58,428 nucleotides of DNA from contig CAJMPR010000025.1 in the NCBI GenBank assembly GCA_905215345.1, positions 1 to 58,428 of the forward strand. Direction: 5' to 3'. Every line of letters starts with the position of its first letter. The stretch's first letter is position 1. Source of the DNA: an uncultured bacterium (GTDB taxonomy: Bacteria > Bacteroidota > Bacteroidia > Bacteroidales > Bacteroidaceae). The notes beneath the pieces are model-generated. The model saw only the letters and a program-made list of their open reading frames with translations, searched no databases and was not told where the DNA came from. The translations under genes were made by a program, and so were the position numbers. Shown in pieces: positions 44,087 to 52,619 of this stretch.

Positions 44087-44923
44087 ATGTCAAGAACAAA
44101 TTTTGATACATTATTGGAAGCCGGTTGCCACTTCGGTCACTTAAGAAGAAAGTGGAATCCTTCAATGGCTCCTTATATTTTCATGGAGCGCAATGGTATT
44201 CATATCATTGACCTCAACAAGACGGTTGCTAAAATTGACGAAGCTGCTGAAGCTTTGAAGCAAATCGCTAAATCAGGAAAGAAAGTCCTGTTTGTTGCTA
44301 CTAAAAAACAAGCTAAACAGGTGGTTGCCGACAAGGCTGCATCTGTAAATATGCCTTATGTAATCGAGCGCTGGCCGGGTGGTATGTTAACTAACTTCCC
44401 GACAATCCGTAAGGCTGTTAAGAAGATGGCTACTATCGATAAGTTGACTAACGATGGTACTTATTCTAATCTCTCTAAGAGAGAAATTCTGCAAATCTCT
44501 CGTCAACGTGCTAAGTTGGACAAGACTTTAGGCTCTATCGCTGACCTGACTCGTCTGCCGTCTGCTTTGTTCGTAGTTGACGTTATGAAAGAAAATATTG
44601 CAGTTCGTGAAGCTAATCGTTTGGGTATCCCTGTATTTGGCATCGTTGATACTAACTCTGATCCTTCAAACATTGACTTCGTAATTCCGGCAAATGATGA
44701 CGCTACTAAGTCAGTAGAAGTTATTCTGGATGCTTGTTGCGCTGCTATGCAGGAAGGTTTGGAAGAACGTAAAGCTGAAAAGGTGGATATGGAAGCTGCT
44801 GGTGAAGCTCCTGCTAACAAAGGCAAGAAGAAAACTACAAAAGCAAGACTTGATAAGTCTGACGAGGAAGCAATCAACGCTGCTAAAGCTGCTGCTTTCA
44901 TGAAGGAAGACGAAGAGGCTTAA
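44087..44923 (+). CDS. rpsB: 30S ribosomal protein S2
   Basis: A 278-residue S2 with the N-terminal GCHFGHLRRKWNPSM and the GIPVFGIVDTNSDPSNIDFV region. The C-terminus carries a lysine/alanine-rich extension of about 45 residues (GEAPANKGKKKTTKARL) usual in Bacteroidota. The spacing of 177 bases from rpsI contains the alternative-stem leader, so it may have separate feedback control. Confidence 0.97.
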   Translation: MSRTNFDTLLEAGCHFGHLRRKWNPSMAPYIFMERNGIHIIDLNKTVAKIDEAAEALKQIAKSGKKVLFVATKKQAKQVVADKAASVNMPYVIERWPGGMLTNFPTIRKAVKKMATIDKLTNDGTYSNLSKREILQISRQRAKLDKTLGSIADLTRLPSALFVVDVMKENIAVREANRLGIPVFGIVDTNSDPSNIDFVIPANDDATKSVEVILDACCAAMQEGLEERKAEKVDMEAAGEAPANKGKKKTTKARLDKSDEEAINAAKAAAFMKEDEEA

Positions 44924-44938
44924 TTATATAGAGTAGTC

Positions 44939-45047
44939 AGTAGCAAGTAGTTAAGTGGTAAGTAGAGAAATGTTCTACTTACATAAGTTAGCAAATAGAG
45001 TATCTTCTACTTACTACTTAACTACTAACTACTTGCTACTCTTTTTT
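44939..45047 (+). terminator. Large repeat-built hairpin between rpsB and tsf
   Basis: Arms 44939-44966 and 45006-45040 pair over about 28 positions, followed by CTTTTTT. The arms are made of 7-base AGTAGTT-like blocks; the right arm has one extra block. It looks like a terminator or attenuator that would lower tsf expression relative to rpsB. Confidence 0.6.
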
Positions 45048-45077
45048 ATTATAAACATTTAAAACAATAAAGATATT

Positions 45078-46070
45078 ATGGCTGTAAGTATGGCTGATAT
45101 AACCAAGCTCCGCAAAATGACCGGTGCTGGTATGATGGATTGCAAGAATGCATTGAATGATGCTGAAGGCGATTTTGACAAGGCAATGGAAATTATCCGT
45201 AAGAAGGGACAGGCTGTTGCCGCTAAGCGTTCAGACCGCGAAGCTTCTGAAGGTTGCGTTTTAGCTAAGACTACTGGTGACTTTGCCGTTATCATCGCTT
45301 TGAAGTGCGAAACTGACTTTGTAGCTCAGAATGCTGATTTCATAAAACTGACTCAAGACATTCTTGATCTGGCTGTAGCCAACAAATGTAAGACTTTGGA
45401 TGAAGTGAAAGCATTGCCGATGGGCAAAGGTACTGTACAGGATGCAGTAGTTGATCGTAGCGGTATTACCGGTGAGAAAATGGAACTTGACGGTTATATG
45501 ACTGTAGAGGGTGCAACCACCGTTGTTTACAATCACATGAATAGAAACGGTCTTTGTACTATCGTTGCTTTCAACAAGAACGTTGACGAGCAATTGGCTA
45601 AGCAAGTGGCTATGCAGATTGCTGCCATGAATCCGTTGGCTATTGACGAAGATGGTGTTTCCGATGATGTTAAGCAGAAAGAAATCGAAGTTGCCATTGA
45701 GAAGACAAAAGTTGAACAAGTACAAAAAGCTGTGGAAGTTGCTTTGAAGAAAGCTGGCATTAACCCGGCTCATGTAGACAGCGAAGAGCATATGGAAAGC
45801 AACATGTCTAAGGGCTGGATTACAGCTGAAGATATAGCAAAGGCAAAGGAAATCATTGCTACCGTTTCAGCTGAAAAGGCTGCGCATCTTCCTGAACAGA
45901 TGATTCAGAATATTGCTAATGGTCGTTTGGGTAAATTCTTGAAAGAAGTTTGCTTGCTGAATCAGGAAGACATCATGGATGGCAAGAAGACTGTAAGAGA
46001 AGTGCTGAAAGAAGCTGATCCTGAATTGAAGATCATTGACTTCAAGCGTTTCACTTTACGTGCTGAATAA
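45078..46070 (+). CDS. tsf: Elongation factor Ts
   Basis: A 330-residue EF-Ts that exchanges GDP on EF-Tu. The N-terminal UBA-like domain (ADITKLRKMTGAGMMDCKNA) and the TDFVAQN motif are visible. It is longer than E. coli EF-Ts (283) owing to inserts in the middle. The first ATG at 45078 and the ATG at 45090 (MADIT) are both possible. It follows rpsB, as is standard. Confidence 0.96.
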   Translation: MAVSMADITKLRKMTGAGMMDCKNALNDAEGDFDKAMEIIRKKGQAVAAKRSDREASEGCVLAKTTGDFAVIIALKCETDFVAQNADFIKLTQDILDLAVANKCKTLDEVKALPMGKGTVQDAVVDRSGITGEKMELDGYMTVEGATTVVYNHMNRNGLCTIVAFNKNVDEQLAKQVAMQIAAMNPLAIDEDGVSDDVKQKEIEVAIEKTKVEQVQKAVEVALKKAGINPAHVDSEEHMESNMSKGWITAEDIAKAKEIIATVSAEKAAHLPEQMIQNIANGRLGKFLKEVCLLNQEDIMDGKKTVREVLKEADPELKIIDFKRFTLRAE

Positions 46071-46094
46071 TTCTATACAAGTAGAAATATATGG

Positions 46095-46134
46095 AAACGG
46101 TCGCACGGAAATATCCGTAGCGACCGTTTTTTAT
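46095..46134 (+). terminator. Terminator after tsf
   Basis: AAACGGTCGC pairs with GCGACCGTTT, with an inner ACGGA/TCCGT hairpin, then T6. Nearly symmetric. Confidence 0.9.
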
Positions 46135-46149
46135 TGTTTTTACGATTTA

Positions 46150-46233
46150 AGACAGATAATGCGCTCTCTCTTAACAGATGATGCGTTTTAGGGTAAACAG
46201 ATGATGTGTTTGGAGTAAACGGATAATGTGTTT
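46150..46233. repeat. Array C: four 22/23-bp-spaced units with AAACA...TGTTT arms
   Basis: Units of 17 bp start at 46150, 46172, 46195 and 46217 (steps 22, 23, 22). The third, AAACAGATGATGTGTTT, is a hyphenated palindrome with 5-bp arms; the others are diverged (AGACAGATAATGCGCTC, TAACAGATGATGCGTTT, AAACGGATAATGTGTTT). Unlike the other arrays, here the centre is conserved as well. It lies between the convergent tsf and SUI1 genes. Confidence 0.7.
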
Positions 46234-46245
46234 CGCAGAGATAAA

Positions 46246-46605
46246 TTATCCTGCTGTTTTAGTCTGTGTATATCCCTCTTTCTTTAGTAATTCCGATACC
46301 TTTTGTTTGAAATCTCCCTGCACGATGATTTCTCCATCTTTGGTACTTCCGCCCACACCGCATTTGCTTTTTAGGAGTTTTCCCAATTCTTTCAGATCGT
46401 TTTCCGTACCAACGAAACCGGTAATAAGAGTAACAACTTTACCACCACGGTTTTTGCGGTCCAACTGTACCCGTAAACGTTGTTGTGAGGGTGGGAGCGT
46501 AGTTTGTTCTTCATCATTATCCATTTCATAACTGAAGTTAGGATTGGTGGAGTAGACTACGTTTAATCTTTCTTTCCAGTCATTATTTTGAGAATTCTTT
46601 GCCAT
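46246..46605 (-). CDS. SUI1/YciH-family translation factor
   Basis: A 119-residue protein with the SUI1 (eIF1-like) fold: RKNRGGKVVTLITGFVGTEN, then KSKCGVGGSTKDGEIIVQGD. The family influences start-site fidelity; in bacteria (YciH) it is linked to inhibiting translation of non-canonical starts under stress. The N-terminal 40 residues are a Bacteroides-specific tail. Monocistronic with its own promoter. Confidence 0.88.
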   Translation of the reverse strand: MAKNSQNNDWKERLNVVYSTNPNFSYEMDNDEEQTTLPPSQQRLRVQLDRKNRGGKVVTLITGFVGTENDLKELGKLLKSKCGVGGSTKDGEIIVQGDFKQKVSELLKKEGYTQTKTAG

Positions 46606-46639
46606 ACATACTTGTTTTTATATTCTGTGAAAAGGAGTT

Positions 46640-46670
46640 CAAAAATACGGTTTTGAAAGGAATATTGCAA
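46640..46670 (-). promoter_or_regulatory. Promoter of the SUI1-family gene
   Basis: On the minus strand TATTTTTG (plus 46640-46647) with TTG (plus 46668-46670), spacer 20 bases. Confidence 0.65.
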
Positions 46671-46732
46671 TCTTAGGTAGAAATTATGTTAACCTTTTGT
46701 CATATATATGTTCCGTATTAGAAAAAAAGCAG

Positions 46733-46740
46733 TATTTTTG
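46733..46740 (+). promoter_or_regulatory. Promoter -7 box of rex
   Basis: TATTTTTG, start codon 35 bases downstream. No Rex-type TTGTGAA..TTCACAA operator is seen, so autoregulation is not evident. Confidence 0.55.
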
Positions 46741-46774
46741 TCTGTCACAATTCTGAAAACTTAAAGAAGAGACT

Positions 46775-47431
46775 ATGAATGATCAACAATATAAGAAAGA
46801 AACTATGAAGGTTCCGGAGCCTACTTTGCGCCGGTTACCTTGGTACCTTTCGAATGTAAAGTTGTTGAAACAGAAAGGAGAACGCTTTGTCTCTTCTACT
46901 CAAATCTCTAAAGAGATCAATATTGATGCTTCCCAAATAGCAAAAGATTTGTCGTATGTTAATATTTCAGGCCGTACGCGGGTGGGGTATGAAATAGATA
47001 CACTCATTGCTGTGCTGGAAGACTTTTTGGGATTTACCAATATACATAAAGCTTTTCTTTTTGGTGTAGGTAGTTTAGGAGGTGCTTTATTGCGTGACTC
47101 CGGTCTGAACCACTTTGGTTTGGAGATAATAGCGGCGTTTGATGTTAATCCTGAATTAGTCGGTTCAACCTTGAATGGTATTCCAATTTTCCACTCGAAT
47201 GAGTTTGAGAAGAAGATGCGAGAATACGATGTTAACATCGGCGTGCTCACGGTTCCTATTGAGATTGCCCAGCAGATTACGGATACCATGGTATCGGGTG
47301 GTATTAAAGCCGTATGGAACTTTACTCCGTTCCGGATTCGCGTACCTGAAGATATTGTAGTTCAGAATACTTCCTTATATGCCCATCTGGCAGTAATGTT
47401 TAATCGATTGAACTTTAACGAAATCAAGTAA
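46775..47431 (+). CDS. rex: Redox-sensing transcriptional repressor Rex
   Basis: A 218-residue homodimeric repressor that senses the NADH/NAD+ ratio and controls fermentation genes. The N-terminal winged helix (FVSSTQISKEINIDASQIAKD) precedes the Rossmann domain with FGVGSLGGALL and the C-terminal swapped helix (SLYAHLAVMFNRL). Length is normal. The stop TAA overlaps the start of the next gene (TAATG), so the pair is translationally coupled. Confidence 0.94.
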   Translation: MNDQQYKKETMKVPEPTLRRLPWYLSNVKLLKQKGERFVSSTQISKEINIDASQIAKDLSYVNISGRTRVGYEIDTLIAVLEDFLGFTNIHKAFLFGVGSLGGALLRDSGLNHFGLEIIAAFDVNPELVGSTLNGIPIFHSNEFEKKMREYDVNIGVLTVPIEIAQQITDTMVSGGIKAVWNFTPFRIRVPEDIVVQNTSLYAHLAVMFNRLNFNEIK

Positions 47432-48048
47432 TGAAGATTCTTGCGGTAGGAATGAATTATGCCCGGCACAATGAAGAATTGGGGCATAGTCAGGTAAATA
47501 ATGATCCGGTTATATTCATGAAACCTGATTCGGCAATTCTGAAGGATGGAAAACCTTTCTTTCTTCCAGACTTCTCCAACGAAATTCATTATGAAACGGA
47601 AGTAGTTGTACGAATCTGTCGCTTGGGCAAGAATATTGCTCCACGTTTTGCAAACCGCTACTACGATGCAGTGACGGTTGGTATTGACTTTACAGCGCGT
47701 GATTTACAACGGAAATTCCGTGAAGCCGGTAACCCGTGGGAACTGTGTAAAGGATTTGATAACTCGGCTGCTATCGGTACATTCGTTTCTTTGGAACAGG
47801 CCGGAGGAAACTTGCAAAACCTTGATTTTCATCTGGATATTGACGGGCAGGAAGTACAGCATGGTAAAACTGCCGATATGCTTTTCAAGGTAGATGATAT
47901 TATTGCGTACATCAGTCGCTTTATGACCTTGAAGATTGGCGATTTACTGTTTACGGGGACTCCGGCTGGTGTAGGTCCTGTTAGCATTGGGCAGCACTTG
48001 CAAGGTTATCTCGGGCAGGAAAAGTTACTTGATTTTCATATTCGTTAA
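47431..48048 (+). CDS. Fumarylacetoacetate hydrolase-family protein
   Basis: A 205-residue single-domain FAH-family enzyme (ILAVGMNYARHNEELGH; HYETEVVVRICRLGKNI; TADMLFKVDDIIAYISRFMT; FTGTPAGVGPV). Metal-binding acidic residues of the family (E in HYETE, D in GIDFTARD) are present. The family hydrolyses or decarboxylates acyl-pyruvate-type acids; this short form resembles acylpyruvases/oxaloacetate decarboxylases, but the substrate is not known. It overlaps the rex stop by one base, which suggests joint regulation. Confidence 0.85.
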   Translation: MKILAVGMNYARHNEELGHSQVNNDPVIFMKPDSAILKDGKPFFLPDFSNEIHYETEVVVRICRLGKNIAPRFANRYYDAVTVGIDFTARDLQRKFREAGNPWELCKGFDNSAAIGTFVSLEQAGGNLQNLDFHLDIDGQEVQHGKTADMLFKVDDIIAYISRFMTLKIGDLLFTGTPAGVGPVSIGQHLQGYLGQEKLLDFHIR

Positions 48049-48204
48049 GTTCCCCTTTTTCTCTACTTCCTTTTTTCTCTCTTTGGTAAACATCCTCGGG
48101 TGCTTGTTCTTCATTCATTTCCCTTTAAGGAAAAATAGCAGAATATCTTTGAGCCCATAGGGAATAATGTCTACTTTAGCGTAATCATTATAGATTTTGA
48201 AAAT

Positions 48205-48687
48205 ATGAAGATACGTGTAGGCTTTGGCTTTGATGTTCATCAATTGGTGACAGGTAGAGAACTTTGGTTGGGAGGTATCCGTCTGGAGCATGAAAAAGGT
48301 TTGTTGGGGCATTCAGATGCGGATGTACTGATACATGCTATTTGTGACGCATTGTTGGGCGCAGCGAATATGCGCGACATCGGTTATCATTTTCCCGATA
48401 CGGCCGGTGAGTTCAAAAATATCGATAGTAAAATATTGTTGAAAGATACTATAAAACTGATAGCTACAAAAGGATATGCCGTGGGTAATATCGATGCTAC
48501 TATTTGTGCCGAACGCCCTAAACTGAAAGCACATATCCCTGATATGCAACGTAAGCTCTCTGAGGTCATGGGAATAGATGAAGACGATATTTCCATTAAA
48601 GCTACCACTACCGAGAAACTTGGCTTTACCGGGCGGGAAGAAGGAATCTCGGCTTATGCAACTGTGTTGATAAGTAATGTGTTATAG
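48205..48687 (+). CDS. ispF: 2-C-methyl-D-erythritol 2,4-cyclodiphosphate synthase
   Basis: A 160-residue trimeric enzyme of the MEP isoprenoid pathway. The zinc ligands are D10, H12 (GFDVHQL) and H44 (DADVLIHAICDALLGA); the CDP-ME-binding TTEKLGFTGREEGI is at the C-terminus. Length is normal. It stands separate from ispD, without fusion. Confidence 0.96.
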   Translation: MKIRVGFGFDVHQLVTGRELWLGGIRLEHEKGLLGHSDADVLIHAICDALLGAANMRDIGYHFPDTAGEFKNIDSKILLKDTIKLIATKGYAVGNIDATICAERPKLKAHIPDMQRKLSEVMGIDEDDISIKATTTEKLGFTGREEGISAYATVLISNVL

Positions 48688-48709
48688 TTGAATGATAATT
48701 AATATATCC

Positions 48710-48760
48710 CCACAGAGTACACAGAGGATAACAGAGGAACTGAAAAACTGTACTCTGTGG
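48710..48760. repeat. CACAGAG-type inverted repeat, copy 1
   Basis: CCACAGAGTAC (48710-48720) and GTACTCTGTGG (48750-48760) are exact reverse complements, with further ACAGAGG motifs in the loop. There is no T run, so it is not a plain terminator. The same motif family recurs at 56911-57009. Confidence 0.7.
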
Positions 48761-48818
48761 TGAAATGTAATTCCCTATTTATATCGTTATTATAAACAAT
48801 GACTAATCTAAAGCGAAA

Positions 48819-49835
48819 ATGAAAAGAATCTATTTAGCCCTTTGTCTAGTATCTCTGGCAATTATGTTTTGCCGGGCACAGGTTTCTCCTTTGAAGTTCA
48901 ACAAGAACGGTGAGTTTAAGATTGTCCAATTCACAGATGTTCATTTTAAATACGGTAATCCGGCTTCGGACATCGCTTTGAAACGCATTAACGAAGTGCT
49001 GGATGCCGAACGCCCTGACTTGGTTGTTTTTACAGGCGACGTGGTGTATGCCGCACCTGCCGATACAGGTATGCGCACTGTTCTGGCTTGTGCTTCTTCC
49101 CGTAAGGTTCCGTTTGTAGTAACATTCGGTAACCATGATAACGAGCAAGGGAAAACGCGTGCGGAACTATACGATGTTATCCGCTCCATTCCTTATAATA
49201 TACAGCCTGACCGTGGAGGAGTAGATTCTCCCGACTACATCCTTACCCTGAAGTCTTCGGACAGTAAGCGTGATGCTGCTTTGCTGTATTGCATGGATTC
49301 TCATTCCTATTCCAAACTTCCGGATGTGAAAGGCTACGATTGGCTCACTTTCGATCAGGTGAATTGGTATCGTAGCCAAAGTGCCACTTATACGGCAAAG
49401 AATGGTGGACAACCCTTGCCTGCCTTGGCATTTTTCCACATTCCTCTTCCCGAGTATAATCAAGCTGCTTCCGATGAGAATGCCATATTGATAGGTACGC
49501 GTATGGAGAAAGCCTGTGCCCCGGCTTTGAATACCGGTATGTTTACCGCCATGAAAGAAGCCGGCGATGTAATGGGAACTTTCGTTGGACACGACCATGA
49601 TAATGATTATGCCGTGATGTGGCATGGCATACTTTTGGCTTACGGACGTTTTACGGGCGGAAATACCGAGTATAATCATTTATCCAACGGAGCACGTGTT
49701 ATCTTGATGAAAGAAGATGCCCGCACCTTTACAACCTGGATTCACCTGAAAGGTGGTGAAATTATAGATAAAACCGTCTATCCTGACAGCTACGTGAAGG
49801 ATGACTGGCGTAAACGTCCTCTCGTAAAAGAATAA
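48819..49835 (+). CDS. Secreted calcineurin-like metallophosphoesterase
   Basis: A 338-residue exported phosphoesterase. Signal peptide 1-20 (ending CRAQV); metal ligands appear in FTDVHF (D40, H42), VFTGDVV, FGNHDNE, AFFHIPLPE and FVGHDHDND, the five metallophosphatase blocks. Such secreted Bacteroides proteins remove phosphate from extracellular substrates; the natural substrate is unknown. It converges on the GH28 gene with 31 bases between. Confidence 0.88.
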   Translation: MKRIYLALCLVSLAIMFCRAQVSPLKFNKNGEFKIVQFTDVHFKYGNPASDIALKRINEVLDAERPDLVVFTGDVVYAAPADTGMRTVLACASSRKVPFVVTFGNHDNEQGKTRAELYDVIRSIPYNIQPDRGGVDSPDYILTLKSSDSKRDAALLYCMDSHSYSKLPDVKGYDWLTFDQVNWYRSQSATYTAKNGGQPLPALAFFHIPLPEYNQAASDENAILIGTRMEKACAPALNTGMFTAMKEAGDVMGTFVGHDHDNDYAVMWHGILLAYGRFTGGNTEYNHLSNGARVILMKEDARTFTTWIHLKGGEIIDKTVYPDSYVKDDWRKRPLVKE

Positions 49836-49866
49836 AGGAGAGATTGCGTGATAATATAATTTAGGT

Positions 49867-51237
49867 TTAATCTTTCTGTTCCATTGTAGTAACCAGCTTC
49901 CCGTTCACCTCTACGTTGTCGAGCGTCAGATTCACTACATTCTCCATTTGAATTGCCTTTGGAGCCTGCTTTACTTTGATATTTCGCAATGTGATATTAT
50001 ACAGTTTGGCTTCCGGCAACCCGTTTGCCATAAGTGCCACACTGTCTACGCGGTTGCACGTCACATCCTCAATGCAGATATTACGGAAAAGAGTCGGATG
50101 ATTTCCACCCCGATAACCGTGATAATTGGTACGGAAATTAATCACTCCCCATAGGCAGACGTCCGCTTCGATACGTCGCATGTTCAGATTCTCAAAATAT
50201 CCGCCTCTGTCCAGATTGGATTTGAAGTAGATACCGTTACGACAACTGTCTATCTTACAGTCTTCTATAAAGATGTTCTTTACACCGCCCGACATTTCAC
50301 TGCCGATGGTAATAGCCCATCGTGCGAAGTGGCAATTACGAATAATCACGTTCTCCGTAGGCTGTCCGATGCGCCAGCCGTCCTGGTCGCGTCCGGACTT
50401 GATGGCGATGCCGTCATCCCCTACATTAAAATCCATTCCTTCAATCAGTACATTGATGCTGGATTCCGGATCACATCCGTCATTGTTATAGTTGTTGCTG
50501 TCGATGTATACATTCCGCACCGTTACATTGTCGCAGAATACAGGGTGAATAATCCAGAAAGGAGAATCGTAGATTTTCACACCTTCCACAAGCACCCTCT
50601 TGCAACCGTAGAACTGTATCATGCAGGGACGGAGATAATGTCCTTCGCCGAACACACGCTCATGGACGGGAATGGAATCTATCCCCATTTGACGCAAGCG
50701 GTCTACCGCCGGACCTTGTATGGCATGCCAACCGTTAAAGGTTACCGCACCGTTACCATCGATACTGCCTTTTCCGGTCAAAGCCACGTTAGTGCATTGG
50801 TATGCGTAGATGAAAGGGGAATAATTGAAACATTCCGTACCTTCCCATTTGGTCAATACCATCGGCAGATAATCGGATGCCTGGGTTGAAAACTCCAGAC
50901 GAGCACCTTCCGCTACGTGCAGATTGACGTTGCTTTTCAGTATAATGCTTCCTTTGATAAAATAATTGCCTTCGGGGATGAGTACCGTACCCCCTCCATT
51001 CAGGTTACATTGGTTTATAGCTTCGAGAATGGCGGGACGGCTGTCGAACGTCGTATCTCCTTTGGCTCCGTAAACGGTTATATTATAAACGGTATCAGGG
51101 AATGTAGGCGGAAAGATGTTCTTGAGGATTCCAGGTACTTTAGCCCATTCGCCGATTTCTTTTCGGGTAGAAACGGTGGTGCAGGCTCCTGCCATTAGCA
51201 AGAGGAACATACACCAGAGTGTAGTTTGTTTTTTCAT
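49867..51237 (-). CDS. GH28-family polygalacturonase-like lipoprotein
   Basis: A 456-residue lipoprotein (MKKQTTLWCMFLLLMAGAC, lipidated C19) with a right-handed beta-helix of GH28 pectinases. Visible motifs are NNDGCDPE, the catalytic GDDGIAIKSG and the substrate-binding NGIYFKSN. The usual GHG motif reads GSE (AITIGSEMSGGV), as in exo- or rhamnogalacturonan-type relatives. It should act on pectin fragments at the cell surface or in the periplasm. No SusC/D pair is nearby, so it is outside a full utilisation locus. It is divergent from the oxidoreductase. Confidence 0.88.
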   Translation of the reverse strand: MKKQTTLWCMFLLLMAGACTTVSTRKEIGEWAKVPGILKNIFPPTFPDTVYNITVYGAKGDTTFDSRPAILEAINQCNLNGGGTVLIPEGNYFIKGSIILKSNVNLHVAEGARLEFSTQASDYLPMVLTKWEGTECFNYSPFIYAYQCTNVALTGKGSIDGNGAVTFNGWHAIQGPAVDRLRQMGIDSIPVHERVFGEGHYLRPCMIQFYGCKRVLVEGVKIYDSPFWIIHPVFCDNVTVRNVYIDSNNYNNDGCDPESSINVLIEGMDFNVGDDGIAIKSGRDQDGWRIGQPTENVIIRNCHFARWAITIGSEMSGGVKNIFIEDCKIDSCRNGIYFKSNLDRGGYFENLNMRRIEADVCLWGVINFRTNYHGYRGGNHPTLFRNICIEDVTCNRVDSVALMANGLPEAKLYNITLRNIKVKQAPKAIQMENVVNLTLDNVEVNGKLVTTMEQKD

Positions 51238-51266
51238 GGTATGTAATGTGTAAGTAAACCGTTTTA

Positions 51267-51274
51267 CAAAAATA
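51267..51274 (-). promoter_or_regulatory. Promoter -7 box of the GH28 gene
   Basis: CAAAAATA on the plus strand (TATTTTTG on the minus strand), 29 bases before the start. Confidence 0.5.
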
Positions 51275-51363
51275 GACGTTTCTTACTGAAGAGCGTTGAA
51301 TAAATTGATTTTTGGATTGGACATTTTGATATTATTGGAAGCGGTTAAAAAAGAATGCAACCG

Positions 51364-51396
51364 CTTGTTATATGGCACTTAATTTTATTACTTTTG
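51364..51396 (+). promoter_or_regulatory. Promoter of the oxidoreductase gene
   Basis: CTTG (51364-51367), a 21-base spacer and TACTTTTG (51389-51396); start codon 23 bases further. Confidence 0.6.
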
Positions 51397-51419
51397 CGGT
51401 GAAGATAAAACCACTGCTT

Positions 51420-52502
51420 ATGGATAAGATAAGAACCGGATTGGCTGCTTACGGAATGTCGGGGCAAGTATTCCATGCTCCTTTTATTTCCACCAGTCCT
51501 CATTTTGAGCTGACCGCTGTTACGGAACGCAGCAAAAACCTGTCATGTGCCAAATATCCTTATGCCCGTATTGTACGTAGTTTTGAGGAACTGATAAACA
51601 TGCGTGAACTGGACTTAGTGGTAATAAATACTCCCGACAGTACCCATTATGATTATGCCCGTCGCGCTCTTGGAGCAGGCAAGCATGTGATTGTGGAAAA
51701 ACCTTTTACCACTACGGTGGAAGAAGCCGAAGAACTGGTAGCGCTTGCCGCAAGCAGAGGACTGACTTTAAGTGTTTATCAGAACCGCCGTTGGGATAGC
51801 GATTTCCTTACTGTCAAAGAAATTCTTTCCAAAGGTCTGTTGGGACATCTTGTGGAGTTTGAATCAACTTTTCCCCGTTACCGTAATTTCATCAAGCCCA
51901 ATACCTGGAAAGAAACCGGAGAGAGCGGCGGAGGACTGACTTATAATCTGGGCGCACATCTTATCGATCAGGCGGTACAGTTACTGGGTATGCCCGAAGC
52001 TGTATTTGCCGATATTGCCACTTTGCGTGAGGGTGGTAAAGTCGATGACTACTTCATTATCCATTTGTTGAAACCGTCCCGAGCACCCGAAGTCAAAGTT
52101 ACTTTAAAAGCCAGCTACCTGATGTGTGAAAATGAGCCGCGCTTTGTACTTCATGGCAGAGAAGGCTCTTATGTTAAATATGGTCTTGATCCTCAGGAAG
52201 CCGACTTGACAAAGGGCATATCACCTGATACACCGCATTGGGGAGAAGAAGATAAGTCTATTTGGGGAATTCTTCATACGGAAAGAAATGGGCAGGATAT
52301 GCGCGAACAATATCCGAGTCTTCCCGGCAATTATGCGGCTTTTTATGAGAATATTTATCAGCATATCCGCTATGGAGAACCTCTCCAGAGTGATGCCCAG
52401 GAGGTAACCGGAGTAATTCGTCTTATAGAAGCAGCTTGGGAAAGCAGCCGCAGGTGGAGTGTAATACCCCTAACCGGGCATATCAACTTGCATCTATTGT
52501 AA
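51420..52502 (+). CDS. Gfo/Idh/MocA-family NAD(P)-dependent oxidoreductase
   Basis: A 360-residue dehydrogenase. The Rossmann N-terminus has a GLAAYGMSGQVFHAP glycine motif (variant of GxGxxG) and the EKP motif (HVIVEKPFT) that contacts the cofactor and substrate; the C-terminal part (GGLTYNLGAHLIDQAVQL) holds the catalytic region with a conserved His. Related enzymes oxidise sugars, inositols or related alcohols. ATG 51420 follows the promoter; the upstream 16 codons in frame are not used by relatives. The substrate is unknown, but the neighbours are pectin/xylan enzymes. Confidence 0.88.
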   Translation: MDKIRTGLAAYGMSGQVFHAPFISTSPHFELTAVTERSKNLSCAKYPYARIVRSFEELINMRELDLVVINTPDSTHYDYARRALGAGKHVIVEKPFTTTVEEAEELVALAASRGLTLSVYQNRRWDSDFLTVKEILSKGLLGHLVEFESTFPRYRNFIKPNTWKETGESGGGLTYNLGAHLIDQAVQLLGMPEAVFADIATLREGGKVDDYFIIHLLKPSRAPEVKVTLKASYLMCENEPRFVLHGREGSYVKYGLDPQEADLTKGISPDTPHWGEEDKSIWGILHTERNGQDMREQYPSLPGNYAAFYENIYQHIRYGEPLQSDAQEVTGVIRLIEAAWESSRRWSVIPLTGHINLHLL

Positions 52503-52519
52503 TCTCTGTATTATTTTAT

Positions 52520-52548
52520 AATTCTCCTCCTCGCGGAGGAGGAGAATT
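52520..52548. terminator. Perfect 13-bp hairpin between convergent genes
   Basis: AATTCTCCTCCTC and GAGGAGGAGAATT are exact complements around a GCG loop, at the point where the oxidoreductase and GH8 transcripts meet. T tracts are poor on both sides, so termination may be weak. Confidence 0.65.
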
Positions 52549-52619
52549 AAGTTATACTTGAGTTTTGACATCCTCCCATATCTTTATGAAGAAAGAAGAT
52601 GAACTTCACATTTATAAAG

